This document shows, piece after piece, positions 19,955 to 29,323 of a stretch of 44,512 nt of DNA (its first letter is position 1; each line of letters begins with the position of its first letter). Under the pieces are notes generated by a model. The model worked only from the letters and a program-made list of their open reading frames with translations, had not been told where the DNA came from and made no database searches. The translations under genes were made by a program, and so were the position numbers. Source of the stretch: Lysobacteraceae bacterium PS02340 (GTDB lineage: Bacteria; Pseudomonadota; Gammaproteobacteria; Xanthomonadales; Xanthomonadaceae); the NCBI GenBank assembly GCA_029959605.1, contig JASCOC010000025.1:1-44512 (forward strand), given 5' to 3'.

Positions 19955-19972
19955 GGGCGCGCGGACGCGCCC
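19955..19972. other. Intercistronic hairpin between atpE and atpF
   Basis: GGGCGCG (19955-19961) and CGCGCCC (19966-19972) form a perfect 7-bp stem with a 4-nt loop, just 3' of atpE in the mRNA and without a T-tract. A stem here could protect the atpE 3' end or tune its surplus expression, since the c-ring needs many c-subunits per complex. That role is inference. Confidence 0.4.
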
Positions 19973-20037
19973 CCTGTCATCCACCGGTGCGGTCATGCGC
20001 GAGGCACGCACCGCAACCGGAACGCCGGGCGGCTGGA

Positions 20038-20394
<357 letters not shown>

Positions 20395-20411
20395 TCACGT
20401 GATGCCGGCGA

Positions 20412-21209
20412 TCAGTGGTCGTCTTCAGCCAGGCTGAGGTAGACGATCGACAGCATCATGAAAATGAAGGCCTGCAGCGGAATGACCAGCAGGTGGAACA
20501 GCATCCAGCCCAGGCCGAGCACGCCGCCGCCGAGCACGCCCAGCAGGCTCGCGCCGCCGAGGACCCAGATCAGCAGGAACACGATCTCGCCGCCGAACAT
20601 GTTGCCGAACAGTCGCATCGCCAGCGAAATCGGCTTGCTCAGCCACTCGACGATGTTGAGGATCAGGTTGAACGGCACCATCCACTTGCCGAACGGTGCG
20701 AACAGGAACTCCTTCGACATGCCGCCGATGCCCTTGGCACGCAGCGCGAAGAAGATCGTCAGGAAGAACACGCTGATCGACAGGCCGAGCGTCGCGTTGA
20801 CGTCGGCGGTCGGCACCGGCTTCCAGTAATGCACGCCCAGCAGCTCGAGCGGCTTGGCGATGAAGTCCGCCGGAATCATCTTCAGCAGATTCATCAGCAG
20901 GATCCAGAAGAACAGCGTGATCGCGATCGGCGTCACGAGCTTGCTGGAGCCGTGGTACGTGTCGCGGGCCTGCTTGTCGACGAACTCCAGGCAGATCTCC
21001 ACGAACGCCTGCCACTTGCCCGGCACGCCGGCGGTGGCCTTGCGGGTCGCCATCCAGAATGCGAACACCATCAGGCCGCCCATCAGCAGGGCGGTGATCA
21101 GCGTGTCCACGTGCAGCGTCCAGAAGCCGCCTTCGCCGGTCGACGCGGTCAGGTTCTGCAGGTGGTGCTGGATGTAGCTGGTTGGGGTCAGTTCCGCATC
21201 AGCTGCCAT
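20412..21209 (-). CDS. atpB: ATP synthase F0 a subunit
   Basis: Membrane stator subunit forming the proton half-channels, 265 residues with five to six hydrophobic helices. The essential arginine lies in SLAMRLFGNMFGGEIVFLL. The C-terminal helix (PLQAFIFMMLSIVYLSLAE) carries the conserved Gln. N-terminus MAADAELTPTSYIQHHLQNL is normal for the family. It is followed by atpE after 83 bp. Confidence 0.98.
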   Translation of the reverse strand: MAADAELTPTSYIQHHLQNLTASTGEGGFWTLHVDTLITALLMGGLMVFAFWMATRKATAGVPGKWQAFVEICLEFVDKQARDTYHGSSKLVTPIAITLFFWILLMNLLKMIPADFIAKPLELLGVHYWKPVPTADVNATLGLSISVFFLTIFFALRAKGIGGMSKEFLFAPFGKWMVPFNLILNIVEWLSKPISLAMRLFGNMFGGEIVFLLIWVLGGASLLGVLGGGVLGLGWMLFHLLVIPLQAFIFMMLSIVYLSLAEDDH

Positions 21210-21237
21210 AAGATCGAAAACCCTGCCTGTGATTGGT

Positions 21238-21630
21238 TCAGTGCCTGGCCAGAGGCCGGGACATTGCGAGCAACTGCGCGAAGAGCGCGACGATGACCCC
21301 GGCGAGCATCGGAACCGGCGACAACCCCGCCATTCCCACGCCCAGCAGCAGAACCGCCACCACCACGACCCACTTCAACGCCACCCCTGCCAGCAGCCGC
21401 GCGAGCGCGCCTGTCGACGGATTGGCACCACCCCCCAGCGCGATGACGCTCGACAGCCAGCCCCCGAGTGCGATCGCCGCACCGCCGAGACCCGCCGCCA
21501 GCGCCCAGTCGGCTCCCTTTGCGAGGAAGGCGAGCGCCGTCACCGCGACTGCGACCGCCTGCCAGGCGATTGCGCGCTGTGCCAGCCGCCGACCCACTGC
21601 GACGGACGTCAACACTTCAAAGGATTCCAC
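21238..21630 (-). CDS. atpI: ATP synthase assembly protein AtpI
   Basis: Small membrane protein encoded first in the operon, about 130 residues with four helices (AIAWQAVAVAVTALAF; ALAAGLGGAAIALGGW; LLAGVALKWVVVVAVLLLG; MLAGVIVALFAQLLA). AtpI-type proteins help c-ring assembly. The start is uncertain. The frame is open upstream to 21891, but its ATG at 21696 lies within the promoter spacer, so translation must begin later. I take the GTG at 21630 (MESFEVLTSVAVG); GTG/TTG codons 12-15 bases further in are alternatives. No clear Shine-Dalgarno fits any of them. Confidence 0.85.
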   Translation of the reverse strand: MESFEVLTSVAVGRRLAQRAIAWQAVAVAVTALAFLAKGADWALAAGLGGAAIALGGWLSSVIALGGGANPSTGALARLLAGVALKWVVVVAVLLLGVGMAGLSPVPMLAGVIVALFAQLLAMSRPLARH

Positions 21631-21677
21631 TGTCTGGAGGACACGGGGGCGTCGAAACGGCCCCGTCGAGCCGCAAA

Positions 21678-21707
21678 AGTATAGCAGCGGCGTCATTTGA
21701 CCCACAA
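21678..21707 (-). promoter_or_regulatory. atpI: Promoter of the atp operon
   Basis: On the minus strand TTGTGG (21702-21707) is followed after 18 bp by TATACT (21678-21683; 5 of 6 to consensus). The start would be near 21671, about 40 nt ahead of the proposed atpI start. A 6-bp dyad GGCGGA/TCCGCC (21710-21715 and 21731-21736) lies directly upstream of the -35. Confidence 0.6.
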
Positions 21708-21927
21708 CCGGCGGAGGTCCTGTTTCGGAATCCGCCGCACATCGGCCCCGGGCGGCGCCCCCGGCGACTGCGCATTCACAATTTTCCGTGGATTTATTCG
21801 CGTTCGGCCGGAACTTCCGCCCGCCGGGCGAGTCGTATCTGTGTGTCCGATCTGCCGTCCTTCCTCGTCGGTCCCGTCTGCAGATCGTCACCCCGAGCCC
21901 CGGCCCGCCCGCCGGGGCTCTTTTTTT
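21708..21927 (+). ncRNA. Candidate small RNA or leader ending at an orphan terminator
   Basis: A plus-strand intrinsic terminator (21894-21927) stands in a gap where the nearest upstream plus-strand gene ends at 13025. Something must therefore start between about 21710 and 21860. No short frame with a ribosome site ends before it. An AT-rich stretch near 21779-21805 (TTCACAATTTTCCGTGG then TTTATTC) is the only promoter-like sequence, and a weak one. A transcript of about 100-130 nt would result. It could instead be the attenuated leader of the outer-membrane gene starting at 22046. The remaining 21928-22045 shows only that gene's ribosome site. Confidence 0.35.
21894..21927 (+). terminator. 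Strong intrinsic terminator
   Basis: GAGCCCCGGC (21894-21903) pairs perfectly with GCCGGGGCTC (21910-21919) around a 6-nt loop, followed by eight T (21920-21927). On the minus strand it lacks a T-tract, so it works on plus-strand transcripts only. Confidence 0.9.
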
Positions 21928-22045
21928 TGTGCGCCACGCCCGCCTCGCGTCGGGAACGGAAGCGAACGTCGGTCACATGACGACTTCACGTCGGAAAGAC
22001 TGCGGTTTAACGAACATCGCACGCCTCTCCCAGGAAGACTCCCCG

Positions 22046-22960
22046 ATGTCACGACCCGCGTCCCGCTTCGCCCTTGCCCTGCTCTCCACTGCCATCCTCG
22101 CCACCTTCGCCACCGCGGCGCAGGCGCAGAGCCGTGACGACCGCTTCGTGCTGCGCCTGAGCGCGTTCAATCCGGAAGCCGAACTGGGCTTCTCCGGCGA
22201 CGGCACGGTCACCGACGGCAGCGACACCGCGACCTTCGGCTTCGACGAAAGCTTCGACACCGGCCGCGAATGGCGTCCGCGCGGCGCGATCGGTTTCCGC
22301 ATCAGCGACCGCCAGGCACTGATCGGCAATTTCTACGACTACCGCCGCGACGAAACCTGGGAATACGGCGGCAACGTGCTCGACACCGGCACGATCATCC
22401 CGGGCGGCGACGCGATCGAGATTCCGGGCGCGCGCATCGACGGGCGCCTGTCGTTCCGCCTGGCGAACCTCAATTACGAATACGCCGTCGTCAAGAACGA
22501 CAGCTTCGAGTGGGGCCTGGGCCTGGGCGTGACCTACGCCAAGCTCGAAGCCACCGCCAACGGCGCCTCGACCGGCACCGATCTGCTGGATCCCGAATTC
22601 GAGAGCGTGGGCTGGGAGCGCGACGGCGTGTCGCCGGGCCTGCACACCCGCCTGACCTGGACGCCGGCCGAGCGCTGGACCGTCGGTCTGGAAGCGCAGT
22701 ATCTGGATACGACCTGGGGCAACATCCTCGACGAGGAAGGCCACTTCGAGCGCGGCGGCCTGCTGGTCGAATACATGGTCAGCGAGCGCGTCGGCATCCA
22801 CGTCGGCTACGACTGGTTCCGCCTGAAGCTCAAGGACCAGTACCGCGGCACCGCGCGCGCGCCGGACGGCATCGACGCAGGTCCGTTCCCGTACTCGGGC
22901 AACGTGACCGGCGATCTGAAGGTCCACGGCCCGATGGCCGGCGTGACGTTCCGCTTCTGA
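22046..22960 (+). CDS. Outer-membrane beta-barrel protein
   Basis: A 304-residue exported protein. Signal peptide about 1-28 (SRFALALLSTAILATFATAAQA, cleavage after AQA). The mature chain alternates polar and hydrophobic residues in many strands and ends in GVTFRF, the C-terminal aromatic signature read by the BAM machinery. An acidic, Asp/Gly-rich N-terminal stretch (GFSGDGTVTDGSDTATFGF) may form a loop. I cannot name the family; it looks like an 8-to-12-strand porin-like or structural barrel. ATG 22046 has AGGA 10 bp upstream; the longer frame runs through the terminator at 21894 and is rejected. Confidence 0.8.
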   Translation: MSRPASRFALALLSTAILATFATAAQAQSRDDRFVLRLSAFNPEAELGFSGDGTVTDGSDTATFGFDESFDTGREWRPRGAIGFRISDRQALIGNFYDYRRDETWEYGGNVLDTGTIIPGGDAIEIPGARIDGRLSFRLANLNYEYAVVKNDSFEWGLGLGVTYAKLEATANGASTGTDLLDPEFESVGWERDGVSPGLHTRLTWTPAERWTVGLEAQYLDTTWGNILDEEGHFERGGLLVEYMVSERVGIHVGYDWFRLKLKDQYRGTARAPDGIDAGPFPYSGNVTGDLKVHGPMAGVTFRF

Positions 22961-23007
22961 GTGCAAGCACCGATCCGCGCGCCGGACGACACGGCGCGCG
23001 GACATGG

Positions 23008-23034
23008 AAAAGCCCCGGCATGCCGGGGCTTTTT
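23008..23034. terminator. Bidirectional terminator
   Basis: AGCCCCGGCA (23011-23020) pairs with TGCCGGGGCT (23021-23030), flanked by A4 on the left and T5 on the right, so it can end both the outer-membrane gene (plus) and lpdA (minus, stop at 23064). Confidence 0.9.
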
Positions 23035-23063
23035 CGTTGGCGTGGACGTGCTGTCCCGCGCGC

Positions 23064-24890
23064 TTACTTCTTCTTCGGGATGTACAGGTCGGTGATCGTG
23101 CCGTCGAACACTTCGGCCGCCATCGCCACCGATTCGCTGAGCGTGGGATGCGGATGGATGGTGTGGCCGATGTCGGCGACTTCGGCGCCCATCTCGATCG
23201 CCAGACCGGCTTCGGCGATCAGATCACCCGCATGCACGCCGACGATGCCGGCGCCGACGATGCGATGCGTGGCCTCGTCGAAGATCAGCTTGGTGAAGCC
23301 CTCGGTGCGGCCGATGCCGATCGCGCGACCGCTGGCCGCCCACGGGAACTTGCCCACGCCGACTTTCAGGCCCTTGGCCTTGGCTTCGGTCTCGGTGATG
23401 CCGACCCACGCGATTTCCGGATCGGTGTAGGCGACCGACGGAATCACCCGCGCCACCCATTCCTTCTTCTCGCCGGCGGCGACTTCGGCCGCGAGCTTGC
23501 CCTCGTGCGTGGCCTTGTGCGCCAGCATGGGCTGGCCGACCAGATCGCCGATTGCGAAGATGTGCGGCACGTTGGTACGCATCTGCGCGTCGACGGCGAT
23601 GAAACCGCGATCCGACACGCGCACGCCGGCCTTGTCGGCGGCGATCTTGCCGCCGTTCGGCGTGCGGCCTACGGCCACCAGCACGCGGTCGAAGGTCCTC
23701 GTCTCCGGAATGCTCTCGCCTTCGAACACGACGTCGATACCGGTCTTGGCAGCTTTCGCTTCGACGACCTTGGTCTTGAGGTGCGCGGACACGCCCTGCT
23801 TCTTCAGGCGATCGGCGAGCGGCTTGACCAGATCCTTGTCGGCGCCGGGCATCAGCTGGTCGGCGAGCTCGACCACGGTCACCTCCGAGCCGAGCGCGTG
23901 ATAGACCGTCGCCATCTCCAGACCGATGATGCCGCCGCCGACGACGAGCAGCTTCTTCGGCGTTTCGGCCAGTTCCAGCGCGTCGGTCGAATCCATGACG
24001 CGCGGGTCGTCCCACGGGAAGCCGGGGAGCTTCAGCGCCTGCGAACCGGCGGCGATGATGCACTGCTCGAAACGCACGAGCTGGGTCTTGCCGTCGCTGC
24101 CGGTGACTTCGATCTCGTTTGGCGACACGAACAGGCCTTCGCCGGTGACCACGCGCACCTTGCGCTGCTTGGCCATGCCGGTCAGGCCCTTGGTCAGCTG
24201 GCCGACCACTTTTTCCTTGTAACCGCGCAGCTTGTCGAGGGCGATCGTCGGCGCGCCGAAGTCGACGCCGTAGTCGCTGGCGTGCTTGGCCTGGTCGATG
24301 ACCTCGGCCGCGTGCAGCAGCGCCTTCGACGGAATGCAGCCGACGTTGAGGCAGACGCCGCCGAGCGTCTCGTAGCGCTCGATCAGCACGGTGTCGAGGC
24401 CGAGATCGGCCGCGCGGAATGCGGCGGTGTACCCACCGGGGCCGGAGCCGAGCACGACGATGCGGCATTCGACATCGGCCTGGCGGCCGGACGACGGTGC
24501 GGCCTTGACCGCTTCGGGTTCGGCCGGCGCCGCGGGTGAACGCGCGACCGGCGGATTGCTGCCGGGCGCGTCGCTCTTCTTCGCCGGCGCGTCTGCCTTC
24601 TTCTCGGGCGCGGTGGCGTTCGCGTCGGCGGCAGGCGCATCGCCCGCGCCTTCGACTTCGATCACCGCGACCACGCTGCCTTCCGACAGCGTGTCGCCGA
24701 CCTTGACCTTCAATTCCTTGATGACGCCCGCGCTCGAAGCCGGCACTTCCATCGTGGCCTTGTCCGATTCCAGCGTGACCAGGCTCTGGTCCTTGGCGAC
24801 GGTCTCGCCGACGGCGACCAGCACCTCGATCACCGGCACGTCGTCGTAGCCGCCGATGTCGGGGACTTTCACTTCGAGGGTCTGGGCCAT
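23064..24890 (-). CDS. lpdA: Dihydrolipoyl dehydrogenase (E3) with N-terminal lipoyl domain
   Basis: E3 of the pyruvate dehydrogenase complex, reoxidising dihydrolipoamide with NAD+; 608 residues. Lipoyl domain 5-80 with the modified Lys44 in ESDKATMEV, then an Ala/Pro linker (about 82-140), FAD site [16 protein letters not shown], redox disulfide [12 protein letters not shown] site [13 protein letters not shown] block HIFAIGDL and the C-terminal His-Glu pair in [10 protein letters not shown]3 with its own lipoyl domain is known from several proteobacteria. A GTG directly before the ATG is possible (24893), but GGAG is better spaced for ATG 24890. That ATG overlaps the upstream stop codon (TGATG), indicating coupling. 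Confidence 0.97.
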   Translation of the reverse strand: MAQTLEVKVPDIGGYDDVPVIEVLVAVGETVAKDQSLVTLESDKATMEVPASSAGVIKELKVKVGDTLSEGSVVAVIEVEGAGDAPAADANATAPEKKADAPAKKSDAPGSNPPVARSPAAPAEPEAVKAAPSSGRQADVECRIVVLGSGPGGYTAAFRAADLGLDTVLIERYETLGGVCLNVGCIPSKALLHAAEVIDQAKHASDYGVDFGAPTIALDKLRGYKEKVVGQLTKGLTGMAKQRKVRVVTGEGLFVSPNEIEVTGSDGKTQLVRFEQCIIAAGSQALKLPGFPWDDPRVMDSTDALELAETPKKLLVVGGGIIGLEMATVYHALGSEVTVVELADQLMPGADKDLVKPLADRLKKQGVSAHLKTKVVEAKAAKTGIDVVFEGESIPETRTFDRVLVAVGRTPNGGKIAADKAGVRVSDRGFIAVDAQMRTNVPHIFAIGDLVGQPMLAHKATHEGKLAAEVAAGEKKEWVARVIPSVAYTDPEIAWVGITETEAKAKGLKVGVGKFPWAASGRAIGIGRTEGFTKLIFDEATHRIVGAGIVGVHAGDLIAEAGLAIEMGAEVADIGHTIHPHPTLSESVAMAAEVFDGTITDLYIPKKK

Positions 24891-26515
24891 CACGGGTTCT
24901 CCGGAGTCTGTTGCGTGGGGTCCGACGCCGCGATGCGCGACGCCGGGCGGCGGGCCCAGGTCAGCGAATACAGATCGTGGCGGCGGTCGTTGAGGTTCTG
25001 CACGGTGCCGTCGTTGCGGGCGACGACGAGATCGTTGAGACGCAGGTCGGCGAACGCGACCTGCTCGACGTTCGGCGTGGTGTCGGCGGCGATGCCGTCA
25101 CGCGCGAACGGGAAATCGCAGGGCGTCAGGATGCAGCTCTGCGCGTACTGGATGTCGAAGTTGTTGACGCCCGGCAGATTGCCGACGTTGCCCGACAACA
25201 CCACGTAACACTGGTTCTCGACGGCGCGCGCCTGCGAGCAGTAGCGCACGCGCAGATAGCCTTCGCGGGTGTCGGTGCAGAACGGCACGAACAGGATCAT
25301 CGCGCCCTGGTCGACCAGATGGCGGCCGAGTTCGGGGAACTCGCTGTCGTAGCAGATCATGACGCCGATCGGCCCGCAGTCGGTCATGATCGCCCGCGCG
25401 CTGTCGCCGCCGCCGATGCCCCACCAGGTGCGCTCGTTGGGCGTGGGATGCAGCTTGTCGCGCGTGTGCAGCGAGCCGTCGCGCAGGGCGACGTAGCAGA
25501 TGTTGCGCACTTTCGCGTCGGGGCCGTCACTGGTCCGCGTGGGATGCGAGCCGCCGATGATGTTGATGTTGTGGCGCACCGCCAGTTCGCTGAGCAGCGT
25601 CGCGAAACGCTCGGTGTACCCCGTCAGCGCGAGCAGCGAATCCTGCGGCGACAGCGGCTTGTTCTCCACCGACAGCAGCTGCAGCGTGAAGAGCTCCGGG
25701 AACACGACGAAATCGGCGCGGTAATCGGCGGCGATGTCGACGAAGTACTCGACCTGGGTGGCGAATTCCTCGAACGATCCCACGCGGCGCTGCTGGTACT
25801 GCACGGTCGCCACGCGCACCGAATCGGGCAGCTGGCGCGCGGTGCCGGTGGTGCGCACGTTCGGATCGATCTTGGGATTGCGCCACACCAGATGCGCGGC
25901 GTAGCCGCGCGATTCGCGGTCGGCCGGCTGGTAGTTGCGCAGCAGGCCGATGAACTCGAACCCGTTGCTGAGCTGGAAGCTCAGCGCGCGGTCGCGGATG
26001 CGGCCTGCGCGCACGTCGGCGACATACGCGTGCGCATCGTTGCCGTACGCCTTCGCGCGGCGCGAGAAGCCCGGCAGGCGACCGCCGAATACGATGCCCT
26101 TGAGACCGAGTTCCTGGCACAGCCGCTTGCGCAGTTCGTACAGCCGACGGCCGATGCGCAGGCCGCGGTACGCGGGATCCACGCAGACTTCCATGCCGTA
26201 GAGCCAGTCGCCGGTGGTCAGATGGCGCGCGCCATACCCACCGCCCGAAATCTCGGTCCAGCGGTGCGGCGCCATGGCGCTCGCTTCGTCGATCCGGAAC
26301 GTCGCGCAGTAGCCGACCGCGACGTCCTCGTAGCACGCGACGAACACGCCCTGCGGGAACTGCGCGATCTGGCCGGTGAGCATCTCGGCGGTGTAACCGC
26401 CTTCCTCGCCGTAGACCGTGTCCGACAGCGCGACGATCGCCGGAATGTCGGCGACCGTCGCATGGCGGACGGTCAGCCGCGCTTTCTCTCGCGTGGTGTC
26501 GCTGGTCACCGGCAC
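24890..26515 (-). CDS. GNAT acetyltransferase fused to a nitrilase-superfamily amidohydrolase
   Basis: Two-domain protein of about 541 residues. The N-terminal half (about 10-200) is a GNAT fold ([14 protein letters not shown]; acetyl-CoA segment [20 protein letters not shown]). The C-terminal half (about 235-510) is a carbon-nitrogen hydrolase with its triad visible: Glu in FVVFPELF, Lys in [10 protein letters not shown], Cys in [11 protein letters not shown]. Homologues of this fusion exist in many proteobacteria, but their substrate is not established to my knowledge. The start is inferred: GTG at 26515, two bases after the aceF stop (GTG 26509 is an alternative); the next ATG would cut the GNAT fold. 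It lies between aceF and lpdA and overlaps lpdA by 1 nt, so it belongs to the dehydrogenase operon. Confidence 0.88.
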   Translation of the reverse strand: MPVTSDTTREKARLTVRHATVADIPAIVALSDTVYGEEGGYTAEMLTGQIAQFPQGVFVACYEDVAVGYCATFRIDEASAMAPHRWTEISGGGYGARHLTTGDWLYGMEVCVDPAYRGLRIGRRLYELRKRLCQELGLKGIVFGGRLPGFSRRAKAYGNDAHAYVADVRAGRIRDRALSFQLSNGFEFIGLLRNYQPADRESRGYAAHLVWRNPKIDPNVRTTGTARQLPDSVRVATVQYQQRRVGSFEEFATQVEYFVDIAADYRADFVVFPELFTLQLLSVENKPLSPQDSLLALTGYTERFATLLSELAVRHNINIIGGSHPTRTSDGPDAKVRNICYVALRDGSLHTRDKLHPTPNERTWWGIGGGDSARAIMTDCGPIGVMICYDSEFPELGRHLVDQGAMILFVPFCTDTREGYLRVRYCSQARAVENQCYVVLSGNVGNLPGVNNFDIQYAQSCILTPCDFPFARDGIAADTTPNVEQVAFADLRLNDLVVARNDGTVQNLNDRRHDLYSLTWARRPASRIAASDPTQQTPENP

Positions 26516-26517
26516 GC

Positions 26518-28248
26518 TTACAGCAGCACGCGACGCATGTCGCCGAGCAGCTGCGCCAGCGTCGCGGTGAAGCGCGCCGCGGCGGCGCCATCGATCACGC
26601 GGTGGTCGTAGGACAGCGACAGCGGCAGGGTCAGGCGCGGCTGGAAGGCCTTGCCGTCCCAGACCGGCTTCATCGCCGACTTCGACACGCCGAGGATCGC
26701 GACTTCCGGCGCGTTGACGATCGGCGTGAAGCTGGTGCCGCCGATGCCGCCGAGCGAGCTGATCGAGAAACAGCCACCCTGCATGTCGGCCGGGCCGAGC
26801 TTGCCGTCGCGCGCCTTCTTCGCCAGCGCGGACATCTCCTGCGAGATCTCCATGACGCCCTTTTTGTCGGCATCGCGGATCACCGGGACGACGAGGCCGT
26901 TGGGCGTGTCGGCGGCGAAGCCGATGTGGAAGTACTTCTTGAGCGTCAGGTTCTCGCCGGTCGCGTCGAGCGAGCTGTTGAAACGCGGGTACTGCTTGAG
27001 CACCGCGACCGAGGCCTTGATCAGGAACGCGAGCATGGTCAGCTTGACGCCGGCCTTCTCGTTTTCCTTGTTGAGCTGCACGCGCAGCGCTTCGAGGTCG
27101 GTGATGTCGGCATCGTCGTGCTGCGTGACGTGCGGAATCATCGCCCAGTTGCGCGCGAGGTTGGCCGCCGAGATCTTCTGGATGCGGCCCAGCTCCTGGA
27201 CCTCGATCTCGCCGAACTTGGCGAAATCGACCTTCGGCCACGGCAGCAGGTTGAGACCGCCACCCGCCGCTGCCGGCGCACCGGAAGCGGCCTTCGCGCC
27301 ACCGCCCTGCAGCGCGCTCTTGACGAAGGACTGCACATCCTCGCGGAGGATGCGGCCGCCCTTGGCGCTGCCCTTGAGCTGGGTCAGATCGACGCCGAGC
27401 TCGCGTGCGAAAAGGCGCACCGCCGGGCTGGCGTACGGCACCTTGTCGGGGAAGATCGCATCGGCATCGAACCGCACCGGCGGATTGCCACCGCCCGGCG
27501 CGCGATGCGCGATCGAGGCTTCGGCGATCTTGTCGGGCTTGGCCTGCGCCGCCACCGGCTCGATCGTGTTGTCATCGGTGCCCTTGGCCGGCGCGGCGGC
27601 CGGTGCGGACGCCTCGGCAGGCGCATCGCCCGCGGCTTCGATGATCGCGACCACGGCGCCTTCCGACAGCGTGTCGCCAACCTTGACCTTCAGTTCCTTG
27701 ATGACGCCGGCGACCGCGGCCGGCACTTCCATCGTCGCCTTGTCCGATTCGAGCGTGATCAGGCCCTGGTCTTTCTCGACCGTGTCGCCGACCGCGACCA
27801 GCACTTCGATCACCGGCACGTCGTCGTAGCCGCCGATGTCGGGCACCTTCGATTCCTGCGTCCCGCCACCGCCCGATTGCGCCTTCGGCGCCTCGGCCTG
27901 CGCGACCGGTGCGGCTTTTTCGGCGGCAGGCGTGTCGGCAGCCTTCGGCGCGTCGGTCTTCGCGGGCGCGTCGGCCTTCGCCGGCGTCTCCGCCTGGGCA
28001 CCGCCGCCCTCGGCCTCGATGATCGCGACCACGCCGCCTTCCGACAGCGTGTCGCCGACCTTGACCTTCAGTTCCTTGATCACGCCCGCGAACGGCGCCG
28101 GCACTTCCATCGTGGCCTTGTCCGATTCGAGCGTGACCAGCCCCTGGTCGACCGACACCGTATCGCCGACGGCGACCAGCACCTCGATCACCGGGACATC
28201 GTCAAACCCGCCAATGTCGGGAACGCGTGCTTCTTTCAGGTCGGCCAT
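26518..28248 (-). CDS. aceF: Pyruvate dehydrogenase E2, dihydrolipoyl acetyltransferase
   Basis: Core of the pyruvate dehydrogenase complex, passing acetyl groups from lipoyl-lysine to CoA; 576 residues. Two lipoyl domains (6-79 and 132-206, modified Lys44 and Lys170 in ESDKATMEV) are joined by Ala/Pro/Lys linkers. A peripheral-subunit-binding domain (about 268-310, YASPAVRLFARELGVDL) and the catalytic domain follow, with active-site SYDHRVIDG near the C-terminus. GGAGG lies close before the ATG. No aceE (E1) is found in the window, so E1 must be encoded elsewhere. It is first gene of the operon with the GNAT-nitrilase and lpdA. Confidence 0.97.
   Translation of the reverse strand: MADLKEARVPDIGGFDDVPVIEVLVAVGDTVSVDQGLVTLESDKATMEVPAPFAGVIKELKVKVGDTLSEGGVVAIIEAEGGGAQAETPAKADAPAKTDAPKAADTPAAEKAAPVAQAEAPKAQSGGGGTQESKVPDIGGYDDVPVIEVLVAVGDTVEKDQGLITLESDKATMEVPAAVAGVIKELKVKVGDTLSEGAVVAIIEAAGDAPAEASAPAAAPAKGTDDNTIEPVAAQAKPDKIAEASIAHRAPGGGNPPVRFDADAIFPDKVPYASPAVRLFARELGVDLTQLKGSAKGGRILREDVQSFVKSALQGGGAKAASGAPAAAGGGLNLLPWPKVDFAKFGEIEVQELGRIQKISAANLARNWAMIPHVTQHDDADITDLEALRVQLNKENEKAGVKLTMLAFLIKASVAVLKQYPRFNSSLDATGENLTLKKYFHIGFAADTPNGLVVPVIRDADKKGVMEISQEMSALAKKARDGKLGPADMQGGCFSISSLGGIGGTSFTPIVNAPEVAILGVSKSAMKPVWDGKAFQPRLTLPLSLSYDHRVIDGAAAARFTATLAQLLGDMRRVLL
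27631..28233 (-). repeat. Duplicated lipoyl-domain DNA within aceF
   Basis: The stretches 28012-28233 and 27631-27855 encode the two lipoyl domains and are very similar at nucleotide level, including shared 20-base-plus blocks around the lipoylation site. A third copy is at 24651-24878 in lpdA, same orientation. Such direct repeats can recombine, or be kept alike by gene conversion. Confidence 0.75.
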
Positions 28249-28277
28249 GCGGCCCTCCGGGCATCTCGTGACCCGCT

Positions 28278-28306
28278 ATTGTGCGGCCCAGCCGGGTTTG
28301 CGCCAA
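28278..28306 (-). promoter_or_regulatory. aceF: Candidate aceF promoter
   Basis: Minus strand TTGGCG (28301-28306), 17-bp spacer, CACAAT (28278-28283). Each box matches 4 of 6. The start would be near 28271, leaving a leader of about 23 nt with the GGAGG site. It is the best-placed candidate in the gap, but not strong. Confidence 0.4.
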
Positions 28307-28663
28307 CTGTTGCATCGCGTACGGACGCGCATGGCAGCGCGTTCGCGCGCGCGCCAGCCGTCGATGACGGAACGCTGCGTCGCGATCATGGCGTTCGACG
28401 TGCGTACATGCATTTTCCGGCGCTTGCATCGCGCGGAAGTCGCATCGGCAGGCACTCGCGGATGAACCACGCAATCGGGTTCCCGAAGACCTCGTGAAGC
28501 GTTGCGAACGCTTCAGAAATCGCAAATCGCGGATTCAGCTTTCGATTGCGAGCATGGCGCCGCCTTCCCGCAGAGGAAGGTCGCAGCGCTGCCCCCGCAC
28601 GCCGCGACATGCCGCAACGCTGGACCCGCCACACGGTCCGGCCTTCAAGAAGGAGCACACCCC
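28307..28663. other. Intergenic region between aceF and the OmpW-like gene
   Basis: No supportable gene. It holds a perfect 8-bp dyad GAAGCGTT-GCG-AACGCTTC at 28496-28514 with no T-tract after it, more like an operator than a terminator. Just after it, TCGCAAATCG and CGATTGCGA form an imperfect dyad. The plus-strand gene's AAGGAG (28650-28655) is at the right end. The promoter of the OmpW-like gene should be here, but I find no clear -35/-10 pair. Confidence 0.45.
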
Positions 28664-29296
28664 ATGCTGAAGTCCAACAAGCGCGTTCTTGCCTTTGCCA
28701 CCCTGGCCAGCTTTGCCGTCTCGTCGGTCGCGTTCGCCCAGGACGCCGGTGACACCGCGTCCGGCAAGCGCTTCTCGGTCGTCGGCGGCGCCACCCTGCT
28801 CGAGCCGACCAACCGCAGTGCCAACGACGGCGTCGAAGTCGACGGCGGCCCGGCGCCGACCGCATCGGTGTCGTACAACTTCACCGACAACATCAGCGCC
28901 GAACTGTGGGGAGCGCTCGACAAGTTCGATCACCGCGTCCGCAACGACGCCGGCAAGGTCGGCACCGTCGAGCAGCAGCCGATCGCGCTGAGCGGCCAGT
29001 ACCACTTCGGCCAGGCCGACAACACCTTCCGCCCGTTCGTGGGTCTGGGCTATCACCACTCCAACATCAGCGGTGAAGACCTCAACCCCGGTGGCGAGCA
29101 CGTCAGCCTGTCCACCCCGAAGGGCGCGATCGGCACGGTCGGCGTCGACATGAACATCACCCCCACCTGGTTCGCCCGCGCCGATGCGCGTTACCTGCGC
29201 AGCCGCGCCGATGTGAACCAGGCCGGCGTGTCCACCGGTCAGGAGCTGAAGCTCGACCCGTGGACCGTGGGTGTCGGTATCGGCGCACGTTTCTGA
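28664..29296 (+). CDS. OmpW-family outer-membrane protein
   Basis: A small beta-barrel, 210 residues. Signal peptide about 1-24 (VLAFATLASFAVSSVAFAQ). The body has the OmpW pattern: VVGGATLLEP near the start, PTASVSYNFTDNISAELW, a middle PFVGLGYHHSNIS, TVGVDMNITPTWFARADARYLR, and an ending WTVGVGIGARF with terminal Phe. OmpW forms an 8-stranded barrel with a hydrophobic pore. AAGGAG is 8 bp before the ATG; the earlier frame is discarded. It has its own terminator. Confidence 0.85.
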   Translation: MLKSNKRVLAFATLASFAVSSVAFAQDAGDTASGKRFSVVGGATLLEPTNRSANDGVEVDGGPAPTASVSYNFTDNISAELWGALDKFDHRVRNDAGKVGTVEQQPIALSGQYHFGQADNTFRPFVGLGYHHSNISGEDLNPGGEHVSLSTPKGAIGTVGVDMNITPTWFARADARYLRSRADVNQAGVSTGQELKLDPWTVGVGIGARF

Positions 29297-29323
29297 TCTC
29301 TCTCCCCAGAGTCGTGCACCAGG

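Noticed and set aside
21631..21891. N-terminal extension of AtpI
   Set aside because: Extra residues are Arg/Gly/Pro-rich, and the frame crosses the atp promoter.
26518..28248. A missing aceE as evidence of deletion
   Set aside because: E1 is encoded away from aceF in some genomes; the window alone cannot show a loss.
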